Source: Minicystis rosea
GTDB taxonomy: Bacteria > Myxococcota_A > Polyangia > Polyangiales > Polyangiaceae
Direction: 5' to 3'
Length of the DNA: 64,000 nt
Assembly: GCA_001931535.1 (NCBI GenBank)
Contig: CP016211.1
Span: 15,267,501-15,331,500, forward strand
Both the position numbers and the translations under genes were made by a program. The notes beneath the pieces are model-generated. The model had not been told where the DNA came from and searched no databases. It worked only from the letters and a program-made list of their open reading frames with translations. Every line of letters starts with the position of its first letter. Position 1 is the first letter of the stretch. This document shows, piece by piece, positions 34,171 to 42,940 of this stretch.

Positions 34171-35535
34171 GTGACAGAGAACAAAACCAAGCTCCCCGCC
34201 ACCGAGTCGATGCCCCAAAAGCGGCGGCCAGGCGAAGGCGTTCCGCGCCTCGTGGTCACCCAGGGGCCCGGCACGGGCAAGGCTCTCCTGCTCACCCGCG
34301 TTCGTGCCACCGTGGGCCGCCACTCCACGAACGATCTCGTGCTCGACGATCCGCGCGTCTCCGCGACGCACCTCGAGCTCGAGCGTCGCGACGAAGGGCG
34401 CGTGCTCGCGCGTGACGTGGGCACCACCAACGGCACGTGGATCGGCCCGCACCGCGTCTACGAGGTCGAGCTCGGCCCGGGCGCGCTCCTCCGCATCGGC
34501 GACAGCGCCATCCGCGTCGAGGTGGACGATCGCGCCGAGCCCGAGAAGGGCAGCGAGGCCGCGCGCTTCGGCGGCCTCATCGGCGCCTCGCCCGAGATGC
34601 GCGAGCTCTTCGCCACGCTCGAGCGTATCGCGCCCACGCAGCTCACCGTGCTCGCGCAGGGCGAGACGGGCACCGGCAAGGAAGAGCTGGCCCGCGCCAT
34701 CCACGGGAGCTCGTCGCGTCGCGGCGGCCCCTTCGTGGTGCTCGACGCCGCCAACATCCCGGCCACGCTCGCCGAGAGCGTGCTCTTCGGTCACGAGCGC
34801 GGCTCGTTCACCGGCGCGGACGCGCGTCACGTCGGCGCCTTCGAGCGCGCTCACGGCGGCACGCTCTTCCTCGACGAGGTCGGTGAGCTGCCCCTCGATT
34901 TGCAGCCCAAGCTGCTTCGTGTCCTGGAGACACGATCCCTCTCGCGCGTCGGCGGCCACGAGGTCATCCCCGTCGACTTCCGCCTCATCGCGGCCACGCA
35001 CCGCGATCTGCGCGCCGAGATCGACGCGCATCGCTTCCGGGAGGATCTCTACTATCGCCTCGCGGAGGCCCGCGTCTTCCTCCCGCCGCTCCGCGCGCGT
35101 CCGGCCGACATCCCGCTGCTCATCCGTCATTTCCTCGACGAGCTGGGCACCGACGAGCGCCCGCTCTCGATGTCGCCCGAAGCGTCGAAGAGCCTCGTGG
35201 ATCGTCGCTGGCCGGGCAACGTGCGCGAGCTCCGCAACGTGGTGGCCCGCGCCGCCGCGCTCTGCCAGGGCGGCGTCATCACCGAGGCCGATCTCGCCGG
35301 TGAGGGCTTCGGCTTCCGCGGCAGCGTGGCCGAGCGCGATCCGCTCGATCTCGCGGGCACCTTCGCCGAGGCCAAGGCCCGCGCCGTCGAGCGCTTCGAG
35401 CACGCCTACCTCGAGGCCCTCCTCCGCCGCTGCGCCGGCAACCTCTCCAAGGCCTCCCGCCAAGCCGACATCGCCCGCAACCACCTCCGCGCCCTCCTCA
35501 AGAAGCGCGGCCTCTACGACCCCGGCGACACCTGA
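34171..35535 (+). CDS. FHA-domain sigma-54-dependent transcriptional activator
   Basis: A 454-residue regulator with GTG start. N-terminal FHA domain (about 25-115: V-G-R-H-S-T-N-D-L-V-L-D, S-A-T-H-L-E, N-G-T-W), then a sigma-54 AAA+ domain: G-E-T-G-T-G-K-E (Walker A), a G-S-F-T-G-A loop (variant of GAFTGA), G-G-T-L-F-L-D-E-V (Walker B) and R-E-D-L-Y-Y-R-L. The C-terminal Fis-type helix-turn-helix includes G-N-L-S-K-A-S-R-Q-A-D-I-A-R-N-H-L-R. The FHA domain binds phosphothreonine, tying it to Ser/Thr kinases. Targets unknown. Starts 85 bp after cstA. Confidence 0.93.
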   Translation: MTENKTKLPATESMPQKRRPGEGVPRLVVTQGPGTGKALLLTRVRATVGRHSTNDLVLDDPRVSATHLELERRDEGRVLARDVGTTNGTWIGPHRVYEVELGPGALLRIGDSAIRVEVDDRAEPEKGSEAARFGGLIGASPEMRELFATLERIAPTQLTVLAQGETGTGKEELARAIHGSSSRRGGPFVVLDAANIPATLAESVLFGHERGSFTGADARHVGAFERAHGGTLFLDEVGELPLDLQPKLLRVLETRSLSRVGGHEVIPVDFRLIAATHRDLRAEIDAHRFREDLYYRLAEARVFLPPLRARPADIPLLIRHFLDELGTDERPLSMSPEASKSLVDRRWPGNVRELRNVVARAAALCQGGVITEADLAGEGFGFRGSVAERDPLDLAGTFAEAKARAVERFEHAYLEALLRRCAGNLSKASRQADIARNHLRALLKKRGLYDPGDT

Positions 35536-35540
35536 TCGCT

Positions 35541-35612
35541 AGGGCCGGTAGCGGCCCTGGCATCAGCAACAGCCACAGCGGCAACAGCAGCCGCAGAAGC
35601 AACAGCTTCTGC
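35541..35612 (+). terminator. Hairpins downstream of the FHA activator gene
   Basis: AGGGCCG-GTAG-CGGCCCT (35541-35558, 7 bp) five bases after the stop, then GCAGAAGC-AACA-GCTTCTGC (35593-35612, 8 bp). Both are perfect and consistent with termination. The surrounding sequence to 35793 is rich in CAGC/CAAC words and holds no gene. Confidence 0.55.
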
Positions 35613-35793
35613 AGCACCAGCAGCCGCGAGCGCCAGCGAGCGGACCCCAGCAAGCGGTGCGGGGCCCGCTCCTCCTACGTGCTGGACTGCACCCGTAAGC
35701 CTGAGCCCGCTCGCTTGCGCTCGCGGCTGCTTCGCTTCGCCGTGCGGACCTCCGCGCTTACCCGTGCGGCGCGGCGTCGCTATCCTGCGGGCG

Positions 35794-36546
35794 ATGTCCT
35801 CGCTCAGCGTTCGCGTGGTCGGGGTCGGTGATGCGTTCACCGCCCGCTATCACAATGCTTGTCTCTTGCTCGAGTCCGGCGGGACGCGCCTCCTCGTCGA
35901 TGCGCCCCCCGCGCTCGCCCGGGCGCTCCGTGATCTCTCGGGGCACGAGCCGCGCGCGCCGGAGGTCGGGCTCGACGACATCGATCACGTGCTCATCACG
36001 CATCTGCACGGCGATCACGTGGGCGGCTTGGAGCAGCTCCTGTTTTGGCGGCGCTTCGTCACGGGGCGCAAGGCCGCGCTCCACGCCATCCCCGAGGTGC
36101 TCGCGGGGATTTGGGACACGAGGCTCAAGGGCGGCATGGATACGCTCATGGACCGGCCGGGAGGGCCGACCCGCTCGCTGACGCTCTCGGACTATGCGGA
36201 TGTCCATCCGCTCGGGCCGGGGACGAGCACCATCGGCGACCTCGAGATCGTATGGCGGCCGACGATCCATCACATCCCGACCTCGGCGATTCGTGTGCAG
36301 AGCGGGCGCGCGTCGTTCGCGTACAGCGCCGACACGGCCTTCGATCCGACGCTGATCGACTGGCTTTCGCAGGCCGATCTCTTCTTCCACGAGACCAACC
36401 TCGGCGTGCACACGCCGCTATCTTCGCTGGTGGAGCTGCCCGTCGAGACGCGGGCGCGGATGCGCTTGATCCACTATCCGGACTTCCACGAGGTGGCGAC
36501 CTCGCCGATCACCTGCGCCGTCGAGGGGCAGCGCATCACCCTCTGA
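35794..36546 (+). CDS. Metallo-beta-lactamase fold hydrolase (RNase Z-like)
   Basis: A 250-residue MBL-fold protein from ATG 35794. The metal-binding motif H-L-H-G-D-H is at residues 70-75 (T-H-L-H-G-D-H-V-G-G); later ligands are the Asp in Y-S-A-D-T-A-F-D, H-E-T-N-L and a C-terminal H-Y (L-I-H-Y-P-D). The S-A-D-T and F-F-H-E-T-N blocks resemble RNase Z/ElaC-like and cAMP phosphodiesterase-like members. Too few features to pick tRNA processing over small-molecule hydrolysis. 49 bp before the repeat protein gene. Confidence 0.85.
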   Translation: MSSLSVRVVGVGDAFTARYHNACLLLESGGTRLLVDAPPALARALRDLSGHEPRAPEVGLDDIDHVLITHLHGDHVGGLEQLLFWRRFVTGRKAALHAIPEVLAGIWDTRLKGGMDTLMDRPGGPTRSLTLSDYADVHPLGPGTSTIGDLEIVWRPTIHHIPTSAIRVQSGRASFAYSADTAFDPTLIDWLSQADLFFHETNLGVHTPLSSLVELPVETRARMRLIHYPDFHEVATSPITCAVEGQRITL

Positions 36547-36595
36547 CGCGCGCAGCTCGTTGAAACCAAAGGCCGAACACGGCTAACCTCGCCTC

Positions 36596-38050
36596 GTGAC
36601 GGCGGATGGATCTGGGCTCGGCGACGAGGACGAAACGCCGCCCACGCGCTCCTATGTGGAGGCCCTCTTGGAAGGCAGCCTCACGCGCGACCAGATCGAA
36701 GCCCTGCGCGCCGAGATCGCCGCGCACCTGCCCTACGGCGTCCTCGACGACGATGACGACGGCGGGCGCACCCAGTTCCACACGTACACGGAAGCCGAGC
36801 GTCGCACCGCGATCCCCGAGGCGCTCGAGGACGACGACGAGGGCGCGCGCACGCGGTTCCACACGTACACGGAAGCCGAGCGTCGCACTGCGATCCCCGA
36901 GGCGCTCGAGGACGACGAGGACGAGGGCGCGCGCACGCGGTTCCACACGTATACGGCCGAGGAGCATCGCTCTGCGTTTCCCGAGGCGCTCGAGGACGAC
37001 GAGGGCGCGCGCACGCAGTTCCACACGTACACGGAGGCCGAGCGTCGCTCCGCGTTTCCCGAAGTGCTCGATGACGACGACGCGCGCACGCACTTCCGCC
37101 TGACCGCGGCGCCGCTGCGTCGCTCTGCGTTTCCCGAGCTCGCCGCGTACGCGCCCACCGAGCCGCCGGTCGCGCCGGCCGATGACGGCGAGGACGACGA
37201 CGGCGAGGCGCGCACGCTGTTCCGCCCATCGTCTCCCGTGCGGGCCGCGTCGCTGATCCCTGCGTCGTCGCGCCACAGCATGCACAGCAGCCTTCCGCCG
37301 AGCCCGCGGAGCTCGAGCAACCTGCCTGCGCGCCGGGCGAGCCAGTGGCCTTCGCATCCGCCGAGCAAGCCGCCGCCGAGCAACCTGCCGCTGCCGGCTG
37401 GGCGCCGGGCATCGGGGGCGGATACGCCGATCGTCGATCTCGATCTCACGTGGACGCCGGCGCCGGCATCGGTCGGCGTGCCGTCGTCGTACCGGCCGCG
37501 CGGCGACGAGGTGCCGAGCAGCCGGCCCGCGTTGGGCCACGCCGCGCCGCCCGCGCCGCTCCCGGATCCAATGCTCGTCGAGGAGGAAATGGCGTGGGCC
37601 GCGGTCTTCGCGTCCTCGCCGCCTGCGGCCGCGCCGCTCCCGGATCCAATGCTCGTCGAGGAGGAAATGGCGTGGGCCGCGGCCTTCGCGTCCTCGCCGC
37701 CTGCGGCCGCGCCGCTCGCGGAGATCGAGATCGAGGAGCTCTCCGACCTGCCGCTCATCGATCTCGAGCTCGCGCTCGGCATCGAGGTGCCGGGCCATGT
37801 CGACGACACATCGAGCGAGGCCATCTATCTCGATGCGCTCGGAGGCCCGGCCGGTGTCCCGTGCCTCGCGGTATCGCCGGGCGAGCTCACGCGCTTCTCG
37901 CTGGGTCGTGAGGCCGGCTTTCTCCTCTCCCGCATCGACGGCGAGAGCTGTGTCGACGACATCATCGACATCTCCGGCCTCGGCCGGCTCGAGACGCTGA
38001 GCACCCTCAACGAGCTGCTGCAGCAGGGCGTGATCGTGATCCGGCGCTGA
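36596..38050 (+). CDS. Acidic repeat protein with conserved C-terminal domain, unknown
   Basis: A 484-residue protein, GTG start. The N-terminal segment (T-R-S-Y-V-E-A-L-L-E-G) precedes four near-identical 26-28-residue units of F-H-T-Y-T-E-A-E-R-R with acidic tails, plus a degenerate fifth. A Pro/Ser/Arg-rich disordered middle follows, then two copies of a 26-residue unit (P-M-L-V-E-E-E-M-A-W-A-A). The C-terminal 75 residues (L-S-R-I-D-G-E-S-C-V-D-D-I-I-D, S-T-L-N-E-L-L-Q-Q-G-V-I) form a small helical domain I have seen at the ends of many myxobacterial proteins, sometimes with kinase or PilZ partners. No signal peptide. Function unknown; a phospho-regulated adaptor is one guess. Confidence 0.7.
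   Translation: MTADGSGLGDEDETPPTRSYVEALLEGSLTRDQIEALRAEIAAHLPYGVLDDDDDGGRTQFHTYTEAERRTAIPEALEDDDEGARTRFHTYTEAERRTAIPEALEDDEDEGARTRFHTYTAEEHRSAFPEALEDDEGARTQFHTYTEAERRSAFPEVLDDDDARTHFRLTAAPLRRSAFPELAAYAPTEPPVAPADDGEDDDGEARTLFRPSSPVRAASLIPASSRHSMHSSLPPSPRSSSNLPARRASQWPSHPPSKPPPSNLPLPAGRRASGADTPIVDLDLTWTPAPASVGVPSSYRPRGDEVPSSRPALGHAAPPAPLPDPMLVEEEMAWAAVFASSPPAAAPLPDPMLVEEEMAWAAAFASSPPAAAPLAEIEIEELSDLPLIDLELALGIEVPGHVDDTSSEAIYLDALGGPAGVPCLAVSPGELTRFSLGREAGFLLSRIDGESCVDDIIDISGLGRLETLSTLNELLQQGVIVIRR
36776..37140. repeat. Tandem 75-84-bp coding repeats (F-H-T-Y-T-E-A-E-R-R units)
   Basis: Units begin at 36776, 36857, 36941, 37019 and 37094 (spacing 81, 84, 78 and 75 bp); the first four are nearly identical at DNA level, including TTCCACACGTA, and the fifth has diverged. 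In frame within the acidic repeat protein gene. Confidence 0.85.
37556..37711. repeat. Direct duplication of a 78-bp coding unit
   Basis: Two adjacent 78-bp copies (CCGGATCC marks at 37562 and 37640) that differ by about one base and encode a 26-residue unit around P-M-L-V-E-E-E-M. Near-identity indicates a recent duplication. Confidence 0.85.
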
Positions 38051-38130
38051 GCGCGCCGCCGCGCTTCCATCGGCTGCTCGTCATTCACGAGCCACATGCC
38101 ATGATCGCTGTCGACCTGCGCTGAGGACGC

Positions 38131-38151
38131 CGGCACGTGATCGCAGTGCCG
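38131..38151. terminator. Weak hairpin between convergent genes
   Basis: CGGCAC-N9-GTGCCG (38131-38151), a 6-bp stem in the 154-bp space between the acidic repeat protein gene and the convergent FHA regulator gene. No T-tract; position is the main argument. Confidence 0.3.
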
Positions 38152-38204
38152 TGCTCGCGCATCTCCAAGCGTGGCGCGCTAAGCGCGTCTTCAAGCGCAG
38201 CGCG

Positions 38205-39596
38205 CTACTCGTCGTTCACTTCGGTCTGCGGCTCGGCATCCCCGCCGTCGTCGTCGCCCGGGCCGAAGGCCTTCGGATCGACGCTGTTCTTGCTGATCCA
38301 ACGGCGGAGCTGGTTTCTGTGCAGACCGAGGGTGCGCGCGGCGCGGGTGACGTTGCCTTGCTCTTTGCGGAGCGCGGCCTCGATCGCTTCGCGGGTCACC
38401 TCCGATGGGGAGGCCGGCGCGATGGGCCCGGTGATGGGCTTGGCGGCTTCGATCTCGCGCCCCGCGCTTTCGGCGAGATCGCGATCTTTGACCACGGTGC
38501 GGTTGTCGGCGAGCGCCTCGCGGCCGGCCCGTCGGATCTCGCCGAGCAGCTCGCGCACGTTCCCCGGCCAGGCGCGCAGCGCGCATGCCTCGACCAAGAG
38601 CGGGTGCGCCGTGAGCTTCGGATCCACCTTCGCGAGCTCGCGCGCCACGAGCCAGGGGAGGTCTTCGAGGCGCTCCACCAGCGCGGGCAACCGCACCTCT
38701 GGCCGGCCGATGCGGTAGTAGAGATCCTCGCGGAAGCGTCCGGCTTGCACCTCGCCGCGCAGATCCTTCAGCGTGGCCGCGCAGATGCGCACGTCGACCT
38801 TGCGCGGGTGGGACGCGCCGAGGCTCACCACCTCGTGCAGCTCGAGCACGCGGAGGAGCTTGGGCTGCACGCTGGCGTCGAGCTCGGCCACCTCGTCGAG
38901 GAAGAGCGTGCCGCCGTCCGCCGCCTGCACGTAGCCCTCGGAGTCCGTCGTCGCGCCCGAGTACGCGCCCTTGCGCGCGCCGAACAGGAGCCGCTCCGCG
39001 AGGCCCGCCGGGATGGTCGCGCAGTTCACCGCCACGAACGCGCCGCCCGCGCCCGAGGCCGCATGGAACGCGCGCGCCGCCAGCTCTTTCCCCGCGCCGC
39101 TCGGCCCGGTGAGCAGCAGCGAGTCGCCGCCCTCCGCGGCCCGCTCGACGGCGAGCCGAGCCTTTTGCAGCGTGGGCCCGATCACCTCGCCGCCGGTCAC
39201 CTCGACCTCGCCCGAGCGGAAGACGCGCACGTCGGGCACGAAGATCAAGAGGCTCTGCCCGAGCCGCAGGACGCGCGGCGGCTTCGCGTACGTCTCGTCC
39301 GAGATGCGCAGGCCGTCGACGTAGGTCCCGTTGCGGCTGTCGAGATCGGTCACGCGGACGCCGTCGCCGCGCGCCGTGATGCGCGTGTGCCGGCGCGACA
39401 CGCGATCGTCGTCGACGACGGTCACGTCGTCGGCGGGGTAGCGCCCGAGGACGATCGGCTTTCCATCGAGCCGCATCGGCGTGCAGCACGGCTTGCCCCC
39501 GCAGAAGATCAAGACCAGCCCCGGCACCGGCGAGTCCTGCGCATCGGTGATGAGGACGCTCTCGTCGATCGTCGTGCGAAACGTCTCGCCAGGCAT
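38205..39596 (-). CDS. FHA-domain sigma-54-type activator with altered GAFTGA loop
   Basis: A 463-residue protein from ATG 39596 (M-P-G-E-T-F-R). FHA domain about 40-125 (V-L-G-R-Y-P-A-D-D-V-T-V, S-R-R-H-T-R-I, N-G-T-Y-V-D-G). AAA+ domain: G-P-S-G-A-G-K-E (Walker A), G-G-T-L-F-L-D-E-V (Walker B), R-E-D-L-Y-Y-R-I. The sigma-54 contact loop reads G-A-Y-S-G-A instead of G-A-F-T-G-A; Thr to Ser and Phe to Tyr may weaken or change the sigma-54 interaction. C-terminal Fis-type helix-turn-helix (N-V-T-R-A-A-R-T-L-G-L-H-R-N-Q-L-R-R-W) and an acidic tail. Divergent from the ABC operon, of which it could be the regulator. Confidence 0.92.
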   Translation of the reverse strand: MPGETFRTTIDESVLITDAQDSPVPGLVLIFCGGKPCCTPMRLDGKPIVLGRYPADDVTVVDDDRVSRRHTRITARGDGVRVTDLDSRNGTYVDGLRISDETYAKPPRVLRLGQSLLIFVPDVRVFRSGEVEVTGGEVIGPTLQKARLAVERAAEGGDSLLLTGPSGAGKELAARAFHAASGAGGAFVAVNCATIPAGLAERLLFGARKGAYSGATTDSEGYVQAADGGTLFLDEVAELDASVQPKLLRVLELHEVVSLGASHPRKVDVRICAATLKDLRGEVQAGRFREDLYYRIGRPEVRLPALVERLEDLPWLVARELAKVDPKLTAHPLLVEACALRAWPGNVRELLGEIRRAGREALADNRTVVKDRDLAESAGREIEAAKPITGPIAPASPSEVTREAIEAALRKEQGNVTRAARTLGLHRNQLRRWISKNSVDPKAFGPGDDDGGDAEPQTEVNDE

Positions 39597-39765
39597 GTGC
39601 CTACGAATAGTCGAAATGGGAAGGCGACCATAGCCGGGACGTGTCTCCGCGCGCCGGCCCTGCGCTCTTCGTGCTCTCGCGCTGGAATCGGCGCGCGTCC
39701 AGCCGAGCCCGAGCGAGCGGCGCGCTCTCCCGCGTTCCACCGTCGCCGATCGTGCGGAATGGACT

Positions 39766-40635
39766 ATGCTCGCCGCCTCCGTGTCCCGTCTCGCCGCCGC
39801 GCCCCGAGCGACCGATCCCGAGCCGCCTCCCGACGCGCGGCAGGAGCGTGGCCTCGGTGTCCGCGCGCGCGGCGTCTACCGCGTCTTTCCCGGCGGCGTC
39901 ACGGCCATTTCCGGCGTCGATCTCGTCATCGAGCCCGGCGAGTTCGTAGCCTTGCTCGGTCCGTCCGGATCCGGAAAATCCACGCTCCTGCGCCTCATCG
40001 CCGGGCTCGATCGTCCGGATGCCGGTGAGGTCTCCATCTCGGCGTCCTCTGCGACCGATCCGTCCGCCGGCCCGGCGCGTGCCGCGGTCGATGCCGGCAC
40101 CGACATCGCTTTCGTCTTTCAGGACGCGCACCTCCTCCCGTGGCGCACCGTCCTCGCCAACGTCGCGCTCCCGCTCGAGCTGCGCGGCGTTCGCGCGGCC
40201 GATCGCATCGCCGCCGCGCGCACCGCCATCGGCGAGGTCGGCCTCGCCGATGCTGCCGATCGCCGCCCCGCCGAGCTCTCCGGCGGCATGCGCATGCGCG
40301 TCTCGCTGGCCCGCGCGCTCGTCACGCGGCCGCGCCTTCTGCTGCTCGACGAGCCCTTCGCGGCCCTCGACGAGCTCACCCGCCAGCGCCTCGACGATCA
40401 GCTCCGCGCCCTCTGGCTGTCGCTCGGCATGACCGTGATCTTCGTCACCCACTCCACCACCGAGGCTGCGTACCTCGCGGAGCGCGCCGTCGTCTTCTCG
40501 CCGCGCCCCGCGCGGATCGTCGCCGATCATCGCCTCGCGCTCCCGCGCGAGCGCACCGGATCGATCCGCACCGACGCCGCGTTCGCGCGCGAGTCCCGCG
40601 TCCTCTACGAAGCCTTGGTCGAGGGCGGCGCCTGA
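39766..40635 (+). CDS. ABC transporter ATP-binding protein (NMT1/THI5-type importer)
   Basis: A 289-residue ATPase: Walker A G-P-S-G-S-G-K-S-T, Q-loop F-Q-D-A-H-L-L-P-W, signature L-S-G-G-M-R-M-R-V-S-L-A-R-A-L, Walker B L-L-L-L-D-E-P-F-A-A-L-D, and H-loop V-T-H-S-T-T-E-A. The L-P-W Q-loop and the A-A-L-D box are typical of the nitrate/sulfonate/taurine/HMP (SsuB/TauB/ThiZ-like) class. Energises the importer with the next two genes. One base separates it from the permease gene. Confidence 0.92.
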   Translation: MLAASVSRLAAAPRATDPEPPPDARQERGLGVRARGVYRVFPGGVTAISGVDLVIEPGEFVALLGPSGSGKSTLLRLIAGLDRPDAGEVSISASSATDPSAGPARAAVDAGTDIAFVFQDAHLLPWRTVLANVALPLELRGVRAADRIAAARTAIGEVGLADAADRRPAELSGGMRMRVSLARALVTRPRLLLLDEPFAALDELTRQRLDDQLRALWLSLGMTVIFVTHSTTEAAYLAERAVVFSPRPARIVADHRLALPRERTGSIRTDAAFARESRVLYEALVEGGA

Positions 40636-40636
40636 C

Positions 40637-41437
40637 ATGGCCGACGGCGCGTCCACCCCGCAGCACGGCGCCCTCGCGCGGCTCGTCCCGCCGCTCTTCG
40701 CGCTCGTCGCGATCCTCGGCTTGTGGGAGATCGCGGCGCGCGTCCTCGCCATCCCCGCCTTCCTCTTGCCGCCGCCTTCGGCCATCGCCTCGGCCGGCCG
40801 AGCCGAAGCGTTGACGCTCCTCGCGGCCGCCGTCGTCACCGCGCGCGCCGCGCTGCTCGGCTTCTTCCTCAGCGTCGTCATCGGCGTCCTCGCCGCGGTG
40901 GCGCTCGCGTCGTCGCGTCCGCTCGAGCGCGCGCTCTACCCGTACACCGTCTTCCTCCAGACCGTGCCCATCGTCGCGATCGCGCCGCTCCTCGTCCTGT
41001 GGTTCGGCCCGGGCCTGCGCGCGGTCGCGGTGTCGGCGTTGATTGCTTCGATCTTCCCCGTCATCGCCAACACGCTCGCCGGCCTGCGCAGCGTCGATCC
41101 TTCGCTGCGCGATCTCTTCCGCCTCTACGGCGCCGGTCGCCTCGCCACGCTCCTCAAGCTCGAGCTTCCTGCCGCGCTCCCCAGCATCGTCACCGGCCTG
41201 CGCGTCGCGTCCGGCCTCGCCGTCATCGGCACCATCGTCGGCGAGTTCGTCGCCGGCTTCTCCGAAGACGGCGCCGGTCTCGGCATCACCGTCCTCGCCG
41301 CCAAGCGCGAGCTCAAGACCGATCTCCTCTTCGCCGCCGTCCTCGCCGCCTCGCTCCTCGGCCTCGCCATCTTCGGCGCGGTGAACCTCGGCGGATGGTG
41401 GCTCCTTCGCCGCTGGCATCCTTCCGAGAAGGCGTGA
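40637..41437 (+). CDS. ABC transporter permease (NMT1/THI5-type importer)
   Basis: A 266-residue inner-membrane permease with about six hydrophobic segments and the E-A-A-like cytoplasmic loop around D-L-F-R-L-Y-G-A-G-R-L-A-T-L-L-K-L-E-L-P-A-A-L-P. I-P-A-F-L-L-P-P-P and V-P-I-V-A-I-A-P-L-L-V-L-W-F-G are characteristic of SsuC/TauC/ThiX permeases. One base after the ATPase gene, clearly co-transcribed. Confidence 0.92.
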   Translation: MADGASTPQHGALARLVPPLFALVAILGLWEIAARVLAIPAFLLPPPSAIASAGRAEALTLLAAAVVTARAALLGFFLSVVIGVLAAVALASSRPLERALYPYTVFLQTVPIVAIAPLLVLWFGPGLRAVAVSALIASIFPVIANTLAGLRSVDPSLRDLFRLYGAGRLATLLKLELPAALPSIVTGLRVASGLAVIGTIVGEFVAGFSEDGAGLGITVLAAKRELKTDLLFAAVLAASLLGLAIFGAVNLGGWWLLRRWHPSEKA

Positions 41438-41578
41438 GCGATCGCGCGCGCGACCCGAAACGCGGCGCGCGCATGAGGTCACTGATCGGTCACCGTCTCG
41501 CCCCGCCCGCTCCTCGGTGGTCGCCGCTGGGTGGCTTTACGTCCGCATCACGCCCCTCGATACTCCGCGCACCTCACG

Positions 41579-42544
41579 ATGATCACCCGTCGCTCGCTCC
41601 TCGCTGCTCTCGCCCTCTCGACCCTCGCCGGCTGTGACAAGCCCGCCGGCCCGGCACCGCAGGGCAGCGCGGCATCCACGGCGACCACCGCCGTCAAGCT
41701 CCAGCTCGACTGGGTGCCCGAGCCCGAGTTCGGCGGCTTCTATGCGGCGCGCGAGATCGGCGCCTTCCGCAAGGAGGGCCTCGACGTCGACATCCAGGGC
41801 GGCGGCGCCGGCGTCCCCGTCGTGCAGATGGTGGCCACCGGCAAGGTCGACTTCGGTATCGCAGGGGCCGACGAGGTCATCACTGCCCGCGCCCGCGGCG
41901 CCGACGTCGTCCCGATCTTCGCCGTCTACCAGAAGTCGCCGCAAGCGATCATGACCCACGCCGCCCGCGGCGCGAAGACCCTCGCCGACGTCCTCGCGAG
42001 CGGCTCGCTCGCCATCGAGCCCGGCCTCTCCTACGCCGCCTTCCTTCGCAAGAAGTTCGGCTTCGACAAGGTGAAGGTCGTCCCCTACGACGGCGGAATC
42101 GCGCGCTTCCTCACCGACAAGGACTTCGCGCAGCAGTGCTTCATCACCAGCGAGCCCATCGCCGCGCGGAAGAAGGGCGCCGATCCGAAAGTCTTCCTCG
42201 TCGCCGACGAGGGCTTCAATCCCTACCTCGGCGTCATCATCGCGCGGAGCGATCTCGTGAAGGACAAGCCCGACATGGTGAAGGCCTTCGTCCGCGCCTC
42301 GCGCGCCGGCTGGCAGAGCTACCTCGCCGATCCCGCGCCCGCCAACGCCGTCATGGGCAAGCTCAACAAGGCTATGGATACCGAGACCTTCACCGCCGCC
42401 GCCGCCGCGCAGAAGCCCCTCATCGAAGAGGGCGGCAAGATCGGCGCGATGACCAAAGAGCGTTGGCAAACCCTCGGCAAGCAGCTCGTCGATCTCGGCC
42501 TCATCGAGAAGGCCAACGTCCCCGAGGTCCCGAACCTCGATTGA
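41579..42544 (+). CDS. ABC substrate-binding lipoprotein, NMT1/THI5-like
   Basis: A 321-residue protein from ATG 41579 with a lipoprotein signal (T-R-R-S-L-L, L-A-G-C lipobox near residue 19). The mature part begins K-L-Q-L-D-W-V-P-E-P-E-F-G-G-F-Y-A-A, the fold and opening motif of ThiY/RibY-type pyrimidine- or riboflavin-precursor binders, with G-K-V-D-F-G-I-A-G-A-D-E-V and A-I-E-P-G-L-S-Y. Ligand probably a thiamin-pyrimidine or flavin precursor, but alkanesulfonate-type ligands are possible. No TPP-riboswitch signature is visible before the operon. 141 bp after the permease gene. Confidence 0.87.
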   Translation: MITRRSLLAALALSTLAGCDKPAGPAPQGSAASTATTAVKLQLDWVPEPEFGGFYAAREIGAFRKEGLDVDIQGGGAGVPVVQMVATGKVDFGIAGADEVITARARGADVVPIFAVYQKSPQAIMTHAARGAKTLADVLASGSLAIEPGLSYAAFLRKKFGFDKVKVVPYDGGIARFLTDKDFAQQCFITSEPIAARKKGADPKVFLVADEGFNPYLGVIIARSDLVKDKPDMVKAFVRASRAGWQSYLADPAPANAVMGKLNKAMDTETFTAAAAAQKPLIEEGGKIGAMTKERWQTLGKQLVDLGLIEKANVPEVPNLD

Positions 42545-42940
42545 ATCCACATCGTACCTCCCGTTGTCGCGGGGATCGGCTCTTCGCCCGCCCTGAGCAC
42601 GCTGCAGGCAACTTGACGATACGAACCAGAGGCTCGAGAACGCGAACCAACGAATCGACGAGGTGATTGAGCAAAAGCGCGCTTACGCCAACACGACTCG
42701 CACCATCCTCGGCACAGGCAGAAGCGTTGATATGGTCGAAAGTCCGATTCTGAGCGAGACTGGCGACGTTCCTGTCGAATTCAGATTGGGCCTCGAGCCC
42801 AACGTGGATGTTCGCGGGCCTGTGCCGCGCCGCTCTCCAGTGCCGGCACACACCGCCGCCGCCGCAACCCGAGATTGCCGCCGTTCGCGCAGCTCCTGGG
42901 CCGATTGCTGGCGCTCGGGGCGGCGTGTAGCGTCGTTCCC
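42545..42940. other. Intergenic region before the first vgrG
   Basis: 396 bp with lower coding bias than its surroundings. A palindrome GGGCCTCGAGCCC lies near 42786. I see no clear promoter, tRNA or small gene; it probably contains the promoter of the effector island. Confidence 0.35.

Noticed and set aside
39597..39765. TPP riboswitch before the NMT1/THI5-type ABC operon
   Set aside because: The conserved CTGAGA and downstream pairing blocks of a TPP element are not present.
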